Source of the DNA: Selaginella tamariscina
Lineage: Eukaryota > Streptophyta > Lycopodiopsida > Selaginellales > Selaginellaceae
Assembly (NCBI GenBank): GCA_003024785.1
Contig: PUQB01000795.1
Location: 32,908 to 96,907 of the forward strand
Direction: 5' to 3'
Length of the DNA stretch: 64,000 nucleotides
The position numbers and the translations under genes are program-made. Within the stretch, counting starts at the first letter, position 1. Every line of letters begins with the position of its first letter. This document shows positions 13,168 through 23,915 of the stretch, in pieces. The notes beneath the pieces are model-generated. The model worked only from the letters and a program-made list of their open reading frames with translations, ran no database searches and was not told where the DNA came from.

Positions 13168-13460
13168 TCAATTTGGGAAGAAGATAAACAGCAACCACAT
13201 GACACATGTGACACAAGCCGAGCAAGTGGTGATGGGATGGATCAACCACAAGGAGAGCACGTGGTGATGGGATGGATCAAACTATGGCGTCCATCGTTTA
13301 CATACAATACATAGATTATGTATACATATTGGAATAAATTGGGAAGGTGATTGTATTGTCTTTTTAGAAATGACGTGGCTTCATACATGTATGTACATGT
13401 GGCATCTCATCATGCAAGGATATCTTTATGTCGTTTTTTCAACACACAAAACACGCATTC
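13102..13460 (-). promoter_or_regulatory. Chimeric P450 upstream region with ACGT-core box
   Basis: The first ~160 bp upstream of the ATG at 13101 match the flank of the P450 fragment at 47.3 kb. From about 13280 the sequence restarts with a vestige of a second P450 start (a reverse-strand ATGGACGCCATAG). It then follows the flank of the 43.6 kb P450. The conserved box GCCACGTCAT (13370-13379) has the ACGT core of bZIP binding sites and recurs at 43696-43705. Confidence 0.4.
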
Positions 13461-13539
13461 TGTCGCATGTATGCATGTTTCTATAGAAAATCTTATACAA
13501 TGTGAAAGTGAAACAGATAAATTAAACATAGATTAACAT

Positions 13540-13985
13540 GTTAATCTCATCCTGTGTGTGTATACACATGATGCCTTTAACATTTAACAAGCTCAGCATG
13601 TTATATGTGTGTGTGCGTGCCCGTGTGTAAGCATAATACATATAATATGTGCATACGTCTTTTTATGTAAATACATAAGCAATTACATTGTGTGTAAATG
13701 TGCATGTGCATATGCGTGAGTGTGTGTGTGTGAGAAAGAGAGAGCTTGTGTGTGAGTACACAGCCCGTATGTTGTCTCTGTGTGTTTTACATATGCATAA
13801 CATGTGTGTGTGTAATATCAGTACATAAGAAGACACAAACCTACAGGTACCATAACTCAACTTGTATAAATAACTTAAATAGTTCAAGTATTAAACTGTT
13901 CAGCAGTTATAGCATGTACGTATGCATATACATTCGAATGTATATACCTGAGAAATCTGCCATACAATACACGGAATGAGAGCAT
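13540..13985 (-). pseudogene. Fragment of the PAP2_C gene (exon 3 end through intron sequence)
   Basis: Read on the minus strand, 13985-13840 matches the PAP2_C exon 3 / intron 3 junction region at about 6045-6260. The exon is internally deleted: TTGTATGG is joined to CAGATTTCTCAGGTATA. The intron text follows (GCAGTTTAATACTTGAAC... GAGTTATGGTACCTGTA). The remaining part to 13540 parallels the second copy at 53.9-54.45 kb in reverse. It is not functional. Confidence 0.55.
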
Positions 13986-14351
13986 TACTCTCTCTCTCTC
14001 ACACACACACGTATAAATACGTGTGTGTGTGTGTGTGCAAGAGCAACCCACACGAACACGTGCACACATATTTCATTATACATATCTAATGCTCTCCGGT
14101 GCATCTTTATAACAGAATCAAACGATTATGATTGAGACACGAGTACTTGGGCTGATTTTTCCGAGGAATATATAACCAATTGGTTTTATGATCTAAACCA
14201 TTTAGGCAATATGGTTTTATTACTCTTTTTAAAAGTTGAAGCTTAAGTTTGATCGAAGTTAACATAAAATGTGTACATGAACACATATATACATTGTGTG
14301 CATATGTGCTTATCACACACACACACACGTGTGTGTATCTATTTATCTATC

Positions 14352-14382
<31 letters not shown>

Positions 14383-14825
14383 CATCATTTAAGTTTGCTG
14401 GTTGACGCGCGTGTGTATTGGCATGGGTGTGTGTTCACATTAAAGCTAAACATGCAGGAGTTAAAAGACATTGACAAAAAAAATTCTGAAACTCTTTCAT
14501 AATAAATATTATATAATAACTTTGAATTATTTTCTGAGAAAAAAATTATGAAACTACAATATTCCAAATATAATAAATTAAACAATATTTAAAAGTCTCC
14601 GATATATACTAATTTCGACCAGGTTATTTTGCATTCGAGTCCAGTTGGATGTGTGTGAGCCCGTGTGTGTAGTAACTAACACTCTAAGACAATCTAATCT
14701 GTGATTCTGTGGTATTAAACTAGCACATACACACACAGACAACACAAATTGAATCACATTGATTTCTACAATATATTTTATAAATTATATAAAAATGATC
14801 AGTCGTTAGTTGAACTCGTACAACA
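13986..14825. other. Low-complexity intergenic DNA, P450 distal flank
   Basis: (GT)n and (CA)n tracts are visible (about 14020-14037, 14313-14335, 14357-14381). The portion from about 14500 is repeated at 32.7-33.0 kb and partly at 47.6-47.8 kb. I see no gene. Confidence 0.55.
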
Positions 14826-14835
14826 CATAAAGACT
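14826..14835 (+). repeat. 10-bp target-site duplication, left
   Basis: CATAAAGACT here is repeated exactly at 22754-22763. The bases just outside differ (a versus t), so the duplication is 10 bp. Confidence 0.75.
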
Positions 14836-14997
14836 GGGGTCTCGGCGAAAAGGAGGCTCCGGCTCAGGAGGCTTCATATTATTCTAGTATATTCGCGGAT
14901 ATTCTGGTTTATTCTAGCAATATTCTCAAGAATATTCTAGAATATATAAGTTTTTTTAATATGCCGACTGGCTTAATAAAGCATTTTAATAAACCAT

Positions 14998-17900
14998 TTA
15001 TCCTTGTAGCACCGGTGGGTCATGAACTCTGCTGCAATTCACCAGCAAACGGTGGACCTCCATCTCACTGAGCGATCGCCTTTGTAGAAAATATGTGACG
15101 TCCGGGTTCAAGCCAAGCACACGGCTGTAGACGAAGTACATGTGTACACATGGGCTCCAACTTTTGCTCTTCTGAAAGTAGAACAACTGCATGTAGGATA
15201 AGTATTAATAGTCACCTTTGCAGAGTCATTTCCTGCCGACACAACGAAAGCCTCCTTCCGTCCTCTAGCTGTCACTTCAACATTTCTCACACGACCTAAA
15301 AACGTCTTGGCCTTGTGGAAATTCTTCTCTTGTTCCTTAGACATTTTTGTTGGAGTCCGGACCATACGTCCTTCGAAAGGTGGAATTGTTGTAGATCCAG
15401 CTCCACGTGGTGGCGATGGTGTTTTGTCCTTCTGACCCTCATCTACTCTTCCTGCCATCCCCTGTAAACCTTCCAGAACAAAGCCTGCATCCTGTAGTTC
15501 TCTGACCTCCTCACTTGTCAGCTTCGTTTCCTTGAGCACAGGCCAAACCGTTGGTGGTGTTGGAATTCGTGACTGAAGAATTTTGCCGTTTGGCCGCGTG
15601 AAACACCCTGAATCTTTTGGGCAGAACCACATCATCTGTTGTACATACTCCTCATTCCCCAAGGCATCAATGTACATTCGTTTTCCATAGAATCCTGGTG
15701 CTGGCACTCTGCTTGGATAACCGATTGGTTTTCCACACAGAGCAGTTCCTTCCTGATTCATCCCCAAACACTTAACCTTACTGATGCTCCGATTCGTCTG
15801 ATGGCCCACTCTGTTTGAGCAATCTCTCTCTCCAAAACCTCTTCGAACCTTAACCTCTTTCTCCTGTTGTTTTGGACCACCCGCTCTGTGTACTCTACAT
15901 CATGTCTGTGTGAACGTCGAGCATCAGACTGTTCTGTTCCTGTGACTGTTCTCCTAACAGTTTGCACTCGAACGTTAGTGGTACTCGTGAACTCCGGGCT
16001 GGTCAAGTGTTCCTCGCCTTCCACCAGATTGATAATTGTTGATGGAGATACACTTTTCCCCTCAGAGAGTTTGCGTTGCACTCGTTTCAACAGAGTTTCC
16101 TTCGAAGGCCCTGACCCTGTATACCTCCCTTCTATTGCCGCTTTCACCTTCGCACTCTGCATAACTGCATCGGTGAGGTCTAACATTGTCGCCTCCAGCA
16201 GTGGTACTCTTTTGGCCAATCTTGCTCTTCTTGCTCTCGTGAATCACTTCAGCATTGTTTGTAGTTGGAACGCTCGCGAGTCCTTCTTCTGTCATGTCTC
16301 CCAGTTCCGCCATGGAGATGTGGTCCTCATGCCATGTCTTCAAAGCTCGAATGTTTGACGCTCGTCCTTCCCAAAAAGACTCGAGAATTGCTAGTTGTTC
16401 TTTCTTAGATTGTTCATTCAGTGCTGCAGGCCAGGCACGAGCAAGCTTCATGTGTTCTTCGCGATGTTCTTCTGCGATCCATTTCTTTGTCACCTGACGC
16501 ACGGATTGCATAAAGTGAAACAGACAGCTTCTTTCCCTCCCTTTCATCTTTGCTCCGTTGTTGAATACTTGGCGCAAGGCTATCCATATCGCTCCAGCCT
16601 CATCCGACATGAAACCAGCAAAGTTGACATTCTCCAAACCCTGCTTCTTACAAACCTCTAGCATTGTGTTCAAGAACTTCAGCACTGCAACATTATCTTC
16701 GCGGCACAATATCTGCGTAAGCTATAGTCACCATGGATCTGACACTGTAAGAGAGCATTAGATAACAAAGATTAGAAAGTGTTATGAAGAGTTCTACAAC
16801 TTACAATGGGTCATAAAGGTGTATTCCAATTGTCGCCCAGTCTGGTATACGGTGCGTGTGGTCCAGAACAACCCATTGATCATGAAGGTCTCCTCCACTT
16901 TGACACCTTCTGATGTAGTCAACTCCTGAACCCGGTCCCTCAACTGTCATTTTGAAGATCAGAGGCTGCTCCTCAGCACCATGCAGTTCCATCCCTGGAA
17001 CATGTATGACGTGAATGAAAGGTATTGGCAACTTTGTCTTCAGCTCCAGAAGACCCTCGTAACCCTCTCTAAAGTGTGTCTCCTTCTGTCTTGATTGTGT
17101 AATCCAGTCCCGAGTCCTAAAGGAAAGGTCACGTCAGTGTGTAGAGATCTAAAGAAAAATACCTTCGATGGTTTGTTAGAGGTTCAAGTTTTGAGAGTAA
17201 ACCAGTGTACGAGACTTCTCCTTCTTCCTTGAAAAGTTCTTCAAAGATGAGCTCACGCCAGCTTGAAACTCAATCACTCGTTGATTGGTTCGCGGACTGC
17301 TCTTTACCACGTTGCTGACACTAGATCTGGCACGCTGAACGTTTGAAGCTGACACTGAGGGGCTGACTGGATGCTGATGAACACCTCTGTGAATGAACAA
17401 CCTTGTAAAAGAAATGTCGTCTGGCAGAATGTAGTACACATAAGCCGGACAAGTGTGCACTAGCAATGGCTCCTCTCCACAATGCTTACATTTCATGCCT
17501 ATTACTTTGCCTGTCTCAGTTGTCTTTGCCTTCTCCACAGCACCCTTGAAGTGACATTCATTTGCTTTCTTCTCAAAAGCCAAGTAGGGGCAGGTAGGAT
17601 TGATGCATTTGAGATGTCCGACACATGAACTTCGACTGACTCGCCGGAACATGCCAGTGTGTTGTGCTCGGGTGTGTCCAATGGTAGCAGCCATCCTTGC
17701 GATTCATCCCCAAGTACTTCTCTGTGCTTTCTTTCTTTGGAGGAAGTTCGTAAATGACATTTCCATTGTATATCTGCGGTAGTTCAGAGACTCGTTTAAC
17801 TTCAGACGAACCAATGAGATCCTTCCCTATCCTACATTTGTCTGCTCTTAGAAGACACACCAGCATGGATTCCTCACGCTCCTTGTCCGCAACCTGAACA

Positions 17901-18128
17901 ACGGGCCCTTTGCCGGGCACAATGTGTAAAAGACAAACTGGTTTGATGCATTGCCTTCTGGTAACAACTCCACATCTTCTCCAGAACTCGCAGAAACTGA
18001 CATCAATTGAACCACATGTATACTGAACCAACAAGGAATGTTGAAAGCAAGTGAAGATCATGTTCAAACACAAAAGCATTTCCATCTTCATCGACTGGGA
18101 AATCTTTGTCATAGGTAACTCTGGCCAT
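14998..18128 (-). CDS. Mutator-like (MULE) transposase with SWIM zinc finger, frame-broken
   Basis: The start at 18128 opens MARVTYDKDFPVDEDG. Exons run about 18128-17163, 17116-16805 and 16744-14998, with GT-AG introns. The order is an N-terminal Cys/His-rich zinc-binding region (KCINPTCPYLAF; MKCKHCGEEP; C-P-A-Y-V-Y-Y), a segment HDQWVVLDHTHR with a candidate first catalytic Asp, FAGFMSDEAGAIWIALRQVF with a second Asp, the C/H motif RSCLFHFMQSV, then a C-terminal SWIM finger (PTCSCSTF, then after a one-base slip SPCVHMYF: CxC...CxH). Frame slips near 16715, 16200, 15790 and 15190 interrupt it. Transposases of this type cut and paste their element in the nucleus. It diverges from the plus-strand gene across about 1.2 kb. 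I am confident of the superfamily but not of the exact catalytic triad. Confidence 0.72.
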
Positions 18129-18199
18129 GACAACGCAAGGAGAAAGCTCGGTGGTTTAGGAAAGCAAAGCAAAAGATTAAACACACTCTCGTTCGCCAA

Positions 18200-18600
18200 A
18201 AAAAATTATAATCGTTGATAATAAACGTGAATACACTTTTGTATATAATTAATTCTACCCAGCTCACAGTGTTCTTAATGCTGTCCTCTCTAGTATCACC
18301 GATTTAATTTAATTACTACCTTTTATGATTTGAAATATCTTCACCTTTACCAATTATTCACATATTTTAATATTAACCCTAAATATTAATGTCACATTTA
18401 TTCCGTAGGGTTCACTGTTTTCATTGCGGCTAGGGTTTTTTGGTAGATAGGGTTTACTGTTTCCACTGCGGCTAGGGTTTTTTCAATCTCAGATCTGAGT
18501 TCTGAAATCTCCTCCAAGGGGCTTGAGAGGAGCGGCGCCATCCATTTCGAGTCGATTCGTGCAGCGCCCAAGTAAATCAATCGAGATTTCTGTGCCGATT
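18200..18600. promoter_or_regulatory. Bidirectional spacer with telo-box-like repeats
   Basis: Between the divergent genes a near-duplicate of about 40 bp occurs twice (about 18408-18445 and 18446-18485). It contains GCGGCTAGGGTTTTTT and TAGGGTTTACTGTTT. The TAGGGTTT telo-box cores are common in plant promoters. The tract plausibly drives one or both element genes. Confidence 0.4.
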
Positions 18601-19383
18601 TAGATTGTCGGCACCATCCTGCTCAGTCGGCGGCCACAAGGTATGTGCAATTTCTTTATTTTATGATTTGCGGCTCAAATAATTTATTTTTCAGAGTAAA
18701 GGGTCTTCCCATTTGTGCCGACTGAGAGTGACGGCACCATCCTGGTTCAGTCGGCAGCCACAAGGTATTTTCAATTTGTTTATTTTTTGCTTTGCGGCTC
18801 AAGTATCGTATCACAATGTTTTTTTTTTCAGAGTTAATGGGTCTTCCATTTGTGCCGACTGAGAGTGACGGCACCATCCTGGTTCAGTCGGCACACAAGG
18901 TATTTTCAATTTGTTTATTTTTTGCTTTGCTCAAGTATTCGTATCACAATGTTTTTTTTTTCAGAGTTAATGGGTCTTCCCATTTGTGTCGGAATCCCAG
19001 AGATAAAGGGTCTTCCCATTTGTGCCGACTGAGAGTGACGGCACCATCCTGGTTCAGTCGGCAGCCACAAGGTATTTTCAATTTGTTTATTTTTTGCTTT
19101 GCGGCTCAAGTATTTTTTTTTTTCAGAGTTAATGGGTCTTCCCATTTGTGCCGTCTGAGAGGGACGGCACCATCCTAGCTCAGTCGGCACCATTATCTCT
19201 TCAGTGCCGTCTGAGAGGGTGGCACCAACTGTCTCAGTCGGCAGGATATGTTCTTCTACTTCTCTGTGCCGACTGAGAGGGTCGGCACCATCTAGCTTGA
19301 GTCGGCAGCCACAAGGTTAGTCATCTTTGATTTTTATTTTTATTTTGTCTCCTAATCAATTGACTTGTGTGTTTGCTTTCCAG
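18600..19383 (+). repeat. Tandem hairpin array built as exon plus mini-intron units (5' leader of the ParB-methyltransferase-like gene)
   Basis: Repeat units of about 120-150 bp each hold an inverted-repeat block followed by an intron-like block. The first can pair two ways: GTGCCG with CGGCAC, or TGCCGACTGA with TCAGTCGGCA. Copies begin near 18715, 18852, 19022, 19148, 19204 and 19266, and a partial one near 18608. The second starts CACAAG/GTATTTTCAATTTG and ends TTTTTTTCAG/AGTTAATGG. Five such introns can be drawn (about 18641-18694, 18765-18831, 18900-18964, 19072-19126 and 19316-19383, 54-68 nt each). The last acceptor sits 10 nt before the ATG at 19394. Confidence 0.7.
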
Positions 19384-19393
19384 AGTTTACAAA

Positions 19394-22300
19394 ATGGTGA
19401 GAGCTTCAAAACGTCTTACTAGAGACTGCGCCTGATGAAGAGCCAGGGAAGAGAAGAGGATATCGAAGCACAAGCGAGGCAAGAGAGGAGAACCATCTAA
19501 TGTAGCAAAGGAGGATCCTCCAGTGACTCAGTCTGAAGTAGTACCAGTTGAGCAGGAGCAGCCTCCATCAACCATCACAGATTTCCCGGAGAGCTCGTCG
19601 CAGTTGCCTCCTTCATCCGCTGAGGTTACAGTCCTGAACGAGCAAGTGCAGATGACAGAGGCAGTTGAAGCTAGCGAGGACGACTTGGAGGAGGCAGTCA
19701 GCAAAAAGAGAGGCCGCGGGAAAGCTGATCCAAAAGGCAAGAAGGCGAAGAGCGATAAGGAGCCGAAGGAGTTATACAGCATACCGGCTAGCCTGCATTT
19801 GGAGAGCTCAGCGAACCTGCTCGACAAAATTACTATCAAGGGACTTGGTGATCCTCCTGATGTGCCCATCTGTAGAATGCATTCGAACGAGGTGGTTCGA
19901 CGAGTGAACCCAGGGGACTTGGACATGCTGGTGTCATCGTTGAAGAAGGCTGGTTATCTACGCAACACGGCCTTGTTCATTCTGTCCATCGGAGATCCAC
20001 TCACTACTGAGGAGCTATCGGAGCTGTCGAAGGACACGGTTCAGTACGAGCAGCACCGGTCTTTCGAGCAAGCTCTTACTCAGCCGGAGTACAAACAGTG
20101 GGCTTCGAGGCTCTCAAACCGGAAGTTCAGCTGCTGGAGGAACCATAGGCTACAGGCTTTGCAGAAGCTCTACCGGGAGGATGCAGAGGACAACCAGCGA
20201 TGGGCTATTCGCGTTCGATCGAGTTTCATCTCCACGGAGAACCTCGACAATCTTCAACTGGTTTCGATGTTCCAATCGATAAACATGTGAGTATTTTCTT
20301 TTCTTTTCGTTAAGGGTCTAGACTTACAGTTTCATTGAACAGATCTTCAGCAACATCTGTGGAAACAACGCTACCACATATTCTCCTCGCTATAAAGGCG
20401 GTCTGCACTAGTACCGAAGGAACTCAAAAATCCTCGAGTCACTCACGGAGGTTGATCGTCTTGAGGTGCGGAAGTGGAAGGAGAGTTCAACAGGAAAGAC
20501 GGCTTGGCATCCTCTTCCAAACCTGATCTGCGCAAAGATCCTTTTCAAGGTAACCTCAATTTGATTGATAGGAAAGAAGTTTTTAACTTATTTATGTGCA
20601 GAACGAGATCGACGATGATCTCGAAAGCAGTCACTAGTGCTAAAGGCAATCCACAACTTGAGCTTGAACCTGAAGCAGCTAGTGTACAAGAAGCATGACA
20701 AGCGTATGCACAAGTTCCTCTCTATCATAGACCCAGAGTTGGGGGAGGAGTGGTTCCAGAAGGTGACGAACATCTCTCATAAGCAGTGTCACTGGATGGG
20801 CATTGAGAAGCTGTACGCGATGTCAAAGGCGAAGATTTCCAAACATGCTGCAACTCCGATACTTGAACAAGCTCACTCGTCTCGAATCCAAGGCAGAACA
20901 ACAGACACTTGGGCTACCAGGCATGCAGGACAAAGAGTGGATCAAGTGGTTCACCTTGGACTTATATTGGAAGTGTGTGAGGAAAGCCATTCAGATCCTT
21001 AAGGTTGCGAGAGGATGGTGAAGAAGTTGGAACGGATGTCGACTTCATGAGCTGGTTTGACGAGATGCAAACTCGAAGCAAGTGCCTGGTCTTTCAGCCC
21101 TTCCATGACTGCATACGGTTCACTTTTGATGGAGCCGAATGAGTTTCTGGAGTGAGGATCTGCACGGATGATATGGAGGTAAGCTTTCATTCCAGCATTG
21201 CTACTGACTAACTTTGTGTTACAGGTTCATACTGGCGAAGAAAATGGCACCGTCTCAACGATGAAGCTGTGGATAGATCATACAAGTGAGCCTCACATGT
21301 GGTCGAAGAGCAGAGGAGCTCTAACACCGTTCGAACAGGAGCATGTTCCATTCTGGCTCGACTGTCCGTCGCAACAGCCACCAGCTTGGGAGAGCTCACT
21401 GTTCGACGTGCATGGCAATGATCTACCAGCGATTGTTTGGGAGCCAAAGTAGAGGCTATCAAGAAGAGCAAGATGAAGAAGACGGTGCGGAAGACATCTA
21501 CACCTGCAAAGGGATCGGGAGCGGGACCAAGCTCTTCTACAGCACCTCCGCCGGCAATCGACTTTACAATCAATGAGGTGCAGCCACTTGTAGCTGGTTT
21601 GGACATCAAGGACGACCTGATGACCTTCATCCCGACACTGGCTGCATCCCGTGGATCCTACGACCTGGTTGTGTGATATGGAGGAGATGAGCAGGTCTTT
21701 CTTCGAGCCGGGTGCTTCTTAGACAGAGGTGTACACCAAGCTCCGACAACAGGTTGACAGACAACATACGGCTGAGTCACAAACGGTGTTCCAGGAAGTG
21801 GTAGGTGAATACGGCTTCAACCTCATCATCCTCGACTTGCCCAATGAGCTTGTATATGGAGGTGCTAGCATCAACAAGGACATTGTGCAGCTAGATCCGG
21901 TGAAGTTTGAGGAGGCCTTGCAGTTCAGTGGAATGCACTTGGCAGCGATGGTTTCATGGTCGTCTTCGCGAGTTCTCCTTCTGTTTCGGTGTGATTCAGG
22001 CGGTTGCGTAATCAACTTGGAGGTTGCAGGACTTACAGCGTCTACCGTGCACGAGGCTGGGGATACCGTGACAAAATTAAGGTAAGCTAACTATTCAAGT
22101 TCAAGTTAACTTGTCTATGTGGCAGGATAACTTGTTGGTTCTCTTGGTGCTGCAAAGCTCTGAGAAGAAGTCGAAGAGGCCAAACCCTTTGGCATTGACG
22201 AACATGATCCTCGTCGATACCGCCGACCATTTTCAGGAGCTTGGTAAGGAAGTACTTTACTTTGTTATTCCTAATGGAAGTTTGTGTAGGATGATGATTC

Positions 22301-22572
22301 AACCGAAGAGTGTTCAACTCATGCAACTTTTGATGAGCGTCTCAGTAGACCTGGCGACCTAGTCTGGGATATTGGTTCCAGAACCGAATCATCGTTGTTA
22401 TTGCCATCGAGCTCGGAAGAAATATTATAGGAACCGAGAAAGAGTTTCGAACTCTCTAGGTTGGCAACAAAACAAGCTCGCAAAGGAAATACCTGCTCAG
22501 ACACCTCCACGTCCAAGCCTAAATGGTGGTTCGAGAACTGCAGCTTTACTTAAGATGAAGAAGAAACTTTAG
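19394..22572 (+). CDS. ParB-like domain fused to a beta-class amino-methyltransferase-like domain (locus 1)
   Basis: Exons run about 19384-20285, 20343-20549, 20602-21178, 21225-22081, 22126-22243 and 22290-22572. The N-terminus is acidic, with a basic nuclear-signal-like run (KKRGRGKADPKGKKAK). A ParB-N-like segment follows: PICRMHSNEVVRRVNPGDLD, then KKAGYLRNTALFIL, then KFSCWRNHRLQALQKL, the last resembling the DGxHR-type motif of ParB/Srx folds. The middle is helical and charged. The C-terminal part reads FNLIILDLPNELVYGG (position of motif IV, D/N-P-P-Y), GFMVVFASSPSV, a later segment DNLLVLLVLQSSE, then GDLVWDIGSRTES and IELGRNIIGTEKEF (motif I region). The IV-before-I order is that of beta-class N4/N6 methyltransferases, but both motifs are altered. 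One-base slips occur near 20640, 21440, 21940, 22390 and elsewhere. Homology is by eye only. Confidence 0.6.
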
Positions 22573-22753
22573 CTAATGTGTATTAAGTAATAAATTAAGC
22601 TAATATAAAAAGAATAAGGTAAAATACAACAGTTTTACTAGAAATGTTTTTTTCCGACTGAGGCTAGACCAGAAAGAATATTCTAAAATATTCTAGAATT
22701 TCTAAAATATTCGAGCCCATGCTCCTGGCCCCAAGCCTCCAAAATGCGACACT

Positions 22754-22763
22754 CATAAAGACT
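22754..22763 (+). repeat. 10-bp target-site duplication, right
   Basis: CATAAAGACT repeats 14826-14835 exactly. From here the P450-flank sequence resumes (ATGCAATGTCCGATAGCACTT), as in the uninterrupted copies at 33.0 and 47.8 kb. Confidence 0.75.
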
Positions 22764-23200
22764 ATGCAATGTCCGATAGCACTTGACAACCACTCAATAT
22801 CTACGCAGAACCACTCTACCAAACGTGTGTGTGTCTCTGTTTGATAAGATAAATATTATCAGAGATTCCTCAGAAACTGTATCTGTTTGACGTGGTGTGT
22901 TCATAGTCTGAGTCGTACATTATAAATACTCACAAGACTTCTTCCATTTTTCGTTCAAATACGTTTGAAACAATGCCTTCCATCGATTATACTTATACAC
23001 ACACACACTATATATAAATATTCTATTAAATAGTAAGCGCTATACCTCTTTCTACAAATGATGACGTTCAATCATATACGCACATTGGTAGGCGACTACT
23101 GTCTCTTTTTTAAAATGAAATATGTACATTGGGAGGTGCTTATTGTTTCCGACACAACTTCATACATACGAAAGCACGATGGCATTTCTAAGAAGCTAAT
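22764..23200 (-). repeat. P450 5'-flank fragment without its gene
   Basis: ATGCCTTCCATCGATTATAC at about 22973 keeps a vestige of the P450 start on the minus strand (ATGGAAGGCAT). The following ~180 bp (GTAGGCGACTACTGTCTC and around) match, in reverse, the upstream region of the P450 at 29.26 kb, and also 33.71-33.83 kb. The gene body is absent. Confidence 0.5.
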
Positions 23201-23915
23201 TGATGGGTAATTTCTCAGATTAGTTTCATGAAACCTTCTATTATAATAATATTAGTGTATTATGTGTCGATGAACCTTTCAACATTGCGATCTCACACAC
23301 ATAAGTGAAGTGAATACATCTGTATATTTTAATCATGTAAATCATAACAATAAATTAATTATATTCCACCTGCAATTTCAAATTTAGAGACTAAATATTA
23401 TATATTAGTTTTATTTCCATATTAAATTCAATATTATATTTATTACTATGTTATATTATATAATATTGTACGCTTTTTAAAATATTTTTAGTTGATATTA
23501 TATTATCACTACAGCAAGATTTTGAAAAACTTACAGTGAGAATTTTTATTTTCAAAATAAAATTCCATCATTAAGTAAAAATTATTAAATTTAGAAACAT
23601 TTTAAACTTGAAATTATCATTGATCCTGTAAATTTGTGTTACTGATTTAATTCGATCCGTTCTTTTTACTAATTTGTTATTTTCCCGTTGGCTTAAATAA
23701 TTTTTAATTTTTTCTATTTATTTATCTAAATATATATAGTATTCTTCTTAAAATATATATAGTAAACTATATCTTATATTAATAATATTTTAAAAAGACC
23801 AAGGTACAACATTTTTAAAATTTAAATGGAACAACTTAAATTTAAATTCCTTTGTGCTTAAAAGTAAGAGTTTAGGGTTTACCCTATTACTCGTATCTCT
23901 GAACTCAAAATATCC
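23201..23915. other. AT-rich intergenic DNA
   Basis: No coding sequence or clear repeat is visible. Confidence 0.5.

Larger units (their letters stand above)
14836..22753. mobile_element. Mutator-like DNA transposon, 7.9 kb, carrying a transposase gene and a ParB-methyltransferase-like gene
   Basis: The element is bounded by the duplicated 10-mer CATAAAGACT. Its ends carry short imperfect inverted repeats: GGAGGCTCCGGCTCAGGAGG at 14852-14871, and on the opposite strand GGAGGCTTGGGGCCAGGAGC at 22721-22740. Both are followed inward by runs of TATTCTAG/AATATTC. The same flanking sequence without the element occurs at about 32980-33060 and 47735-47820, which serve as empty sites. Inside, a transposase gene (minus) and a second gene (plus) diverge from a central hairpin-repeat region. 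A 9-11 bp duplication and a MULE-like transposase with a SWIM finger fit the Mutator superfamily. The outermost ~16 bp of the inverted repeats match poorly. Confidence 0.8.

Noticed and set aside
14836-14851. Perfect terminal inverted repeats of the Mutator-like element
   Set aside because: The outermost ~16 bp of the two ends match only loosely. The boundary rests on the 10-bp duplication and the empty sites instead.
19528-19926. 132-codon minus-strand frame opposite the ParB-like region
   Set aside because: It is antisense to the better-supported plus-strand coding frame and has no domain.
19394-22572. Bacterial contamination as the source of the ParB-methyltransferase-like gene
   Set aside because: The gene has several GT-AG introns, lies inside a transposon with a target duplication in plant P450 DNA, and has a plant-like paralog at 59.5-62.6 kb.
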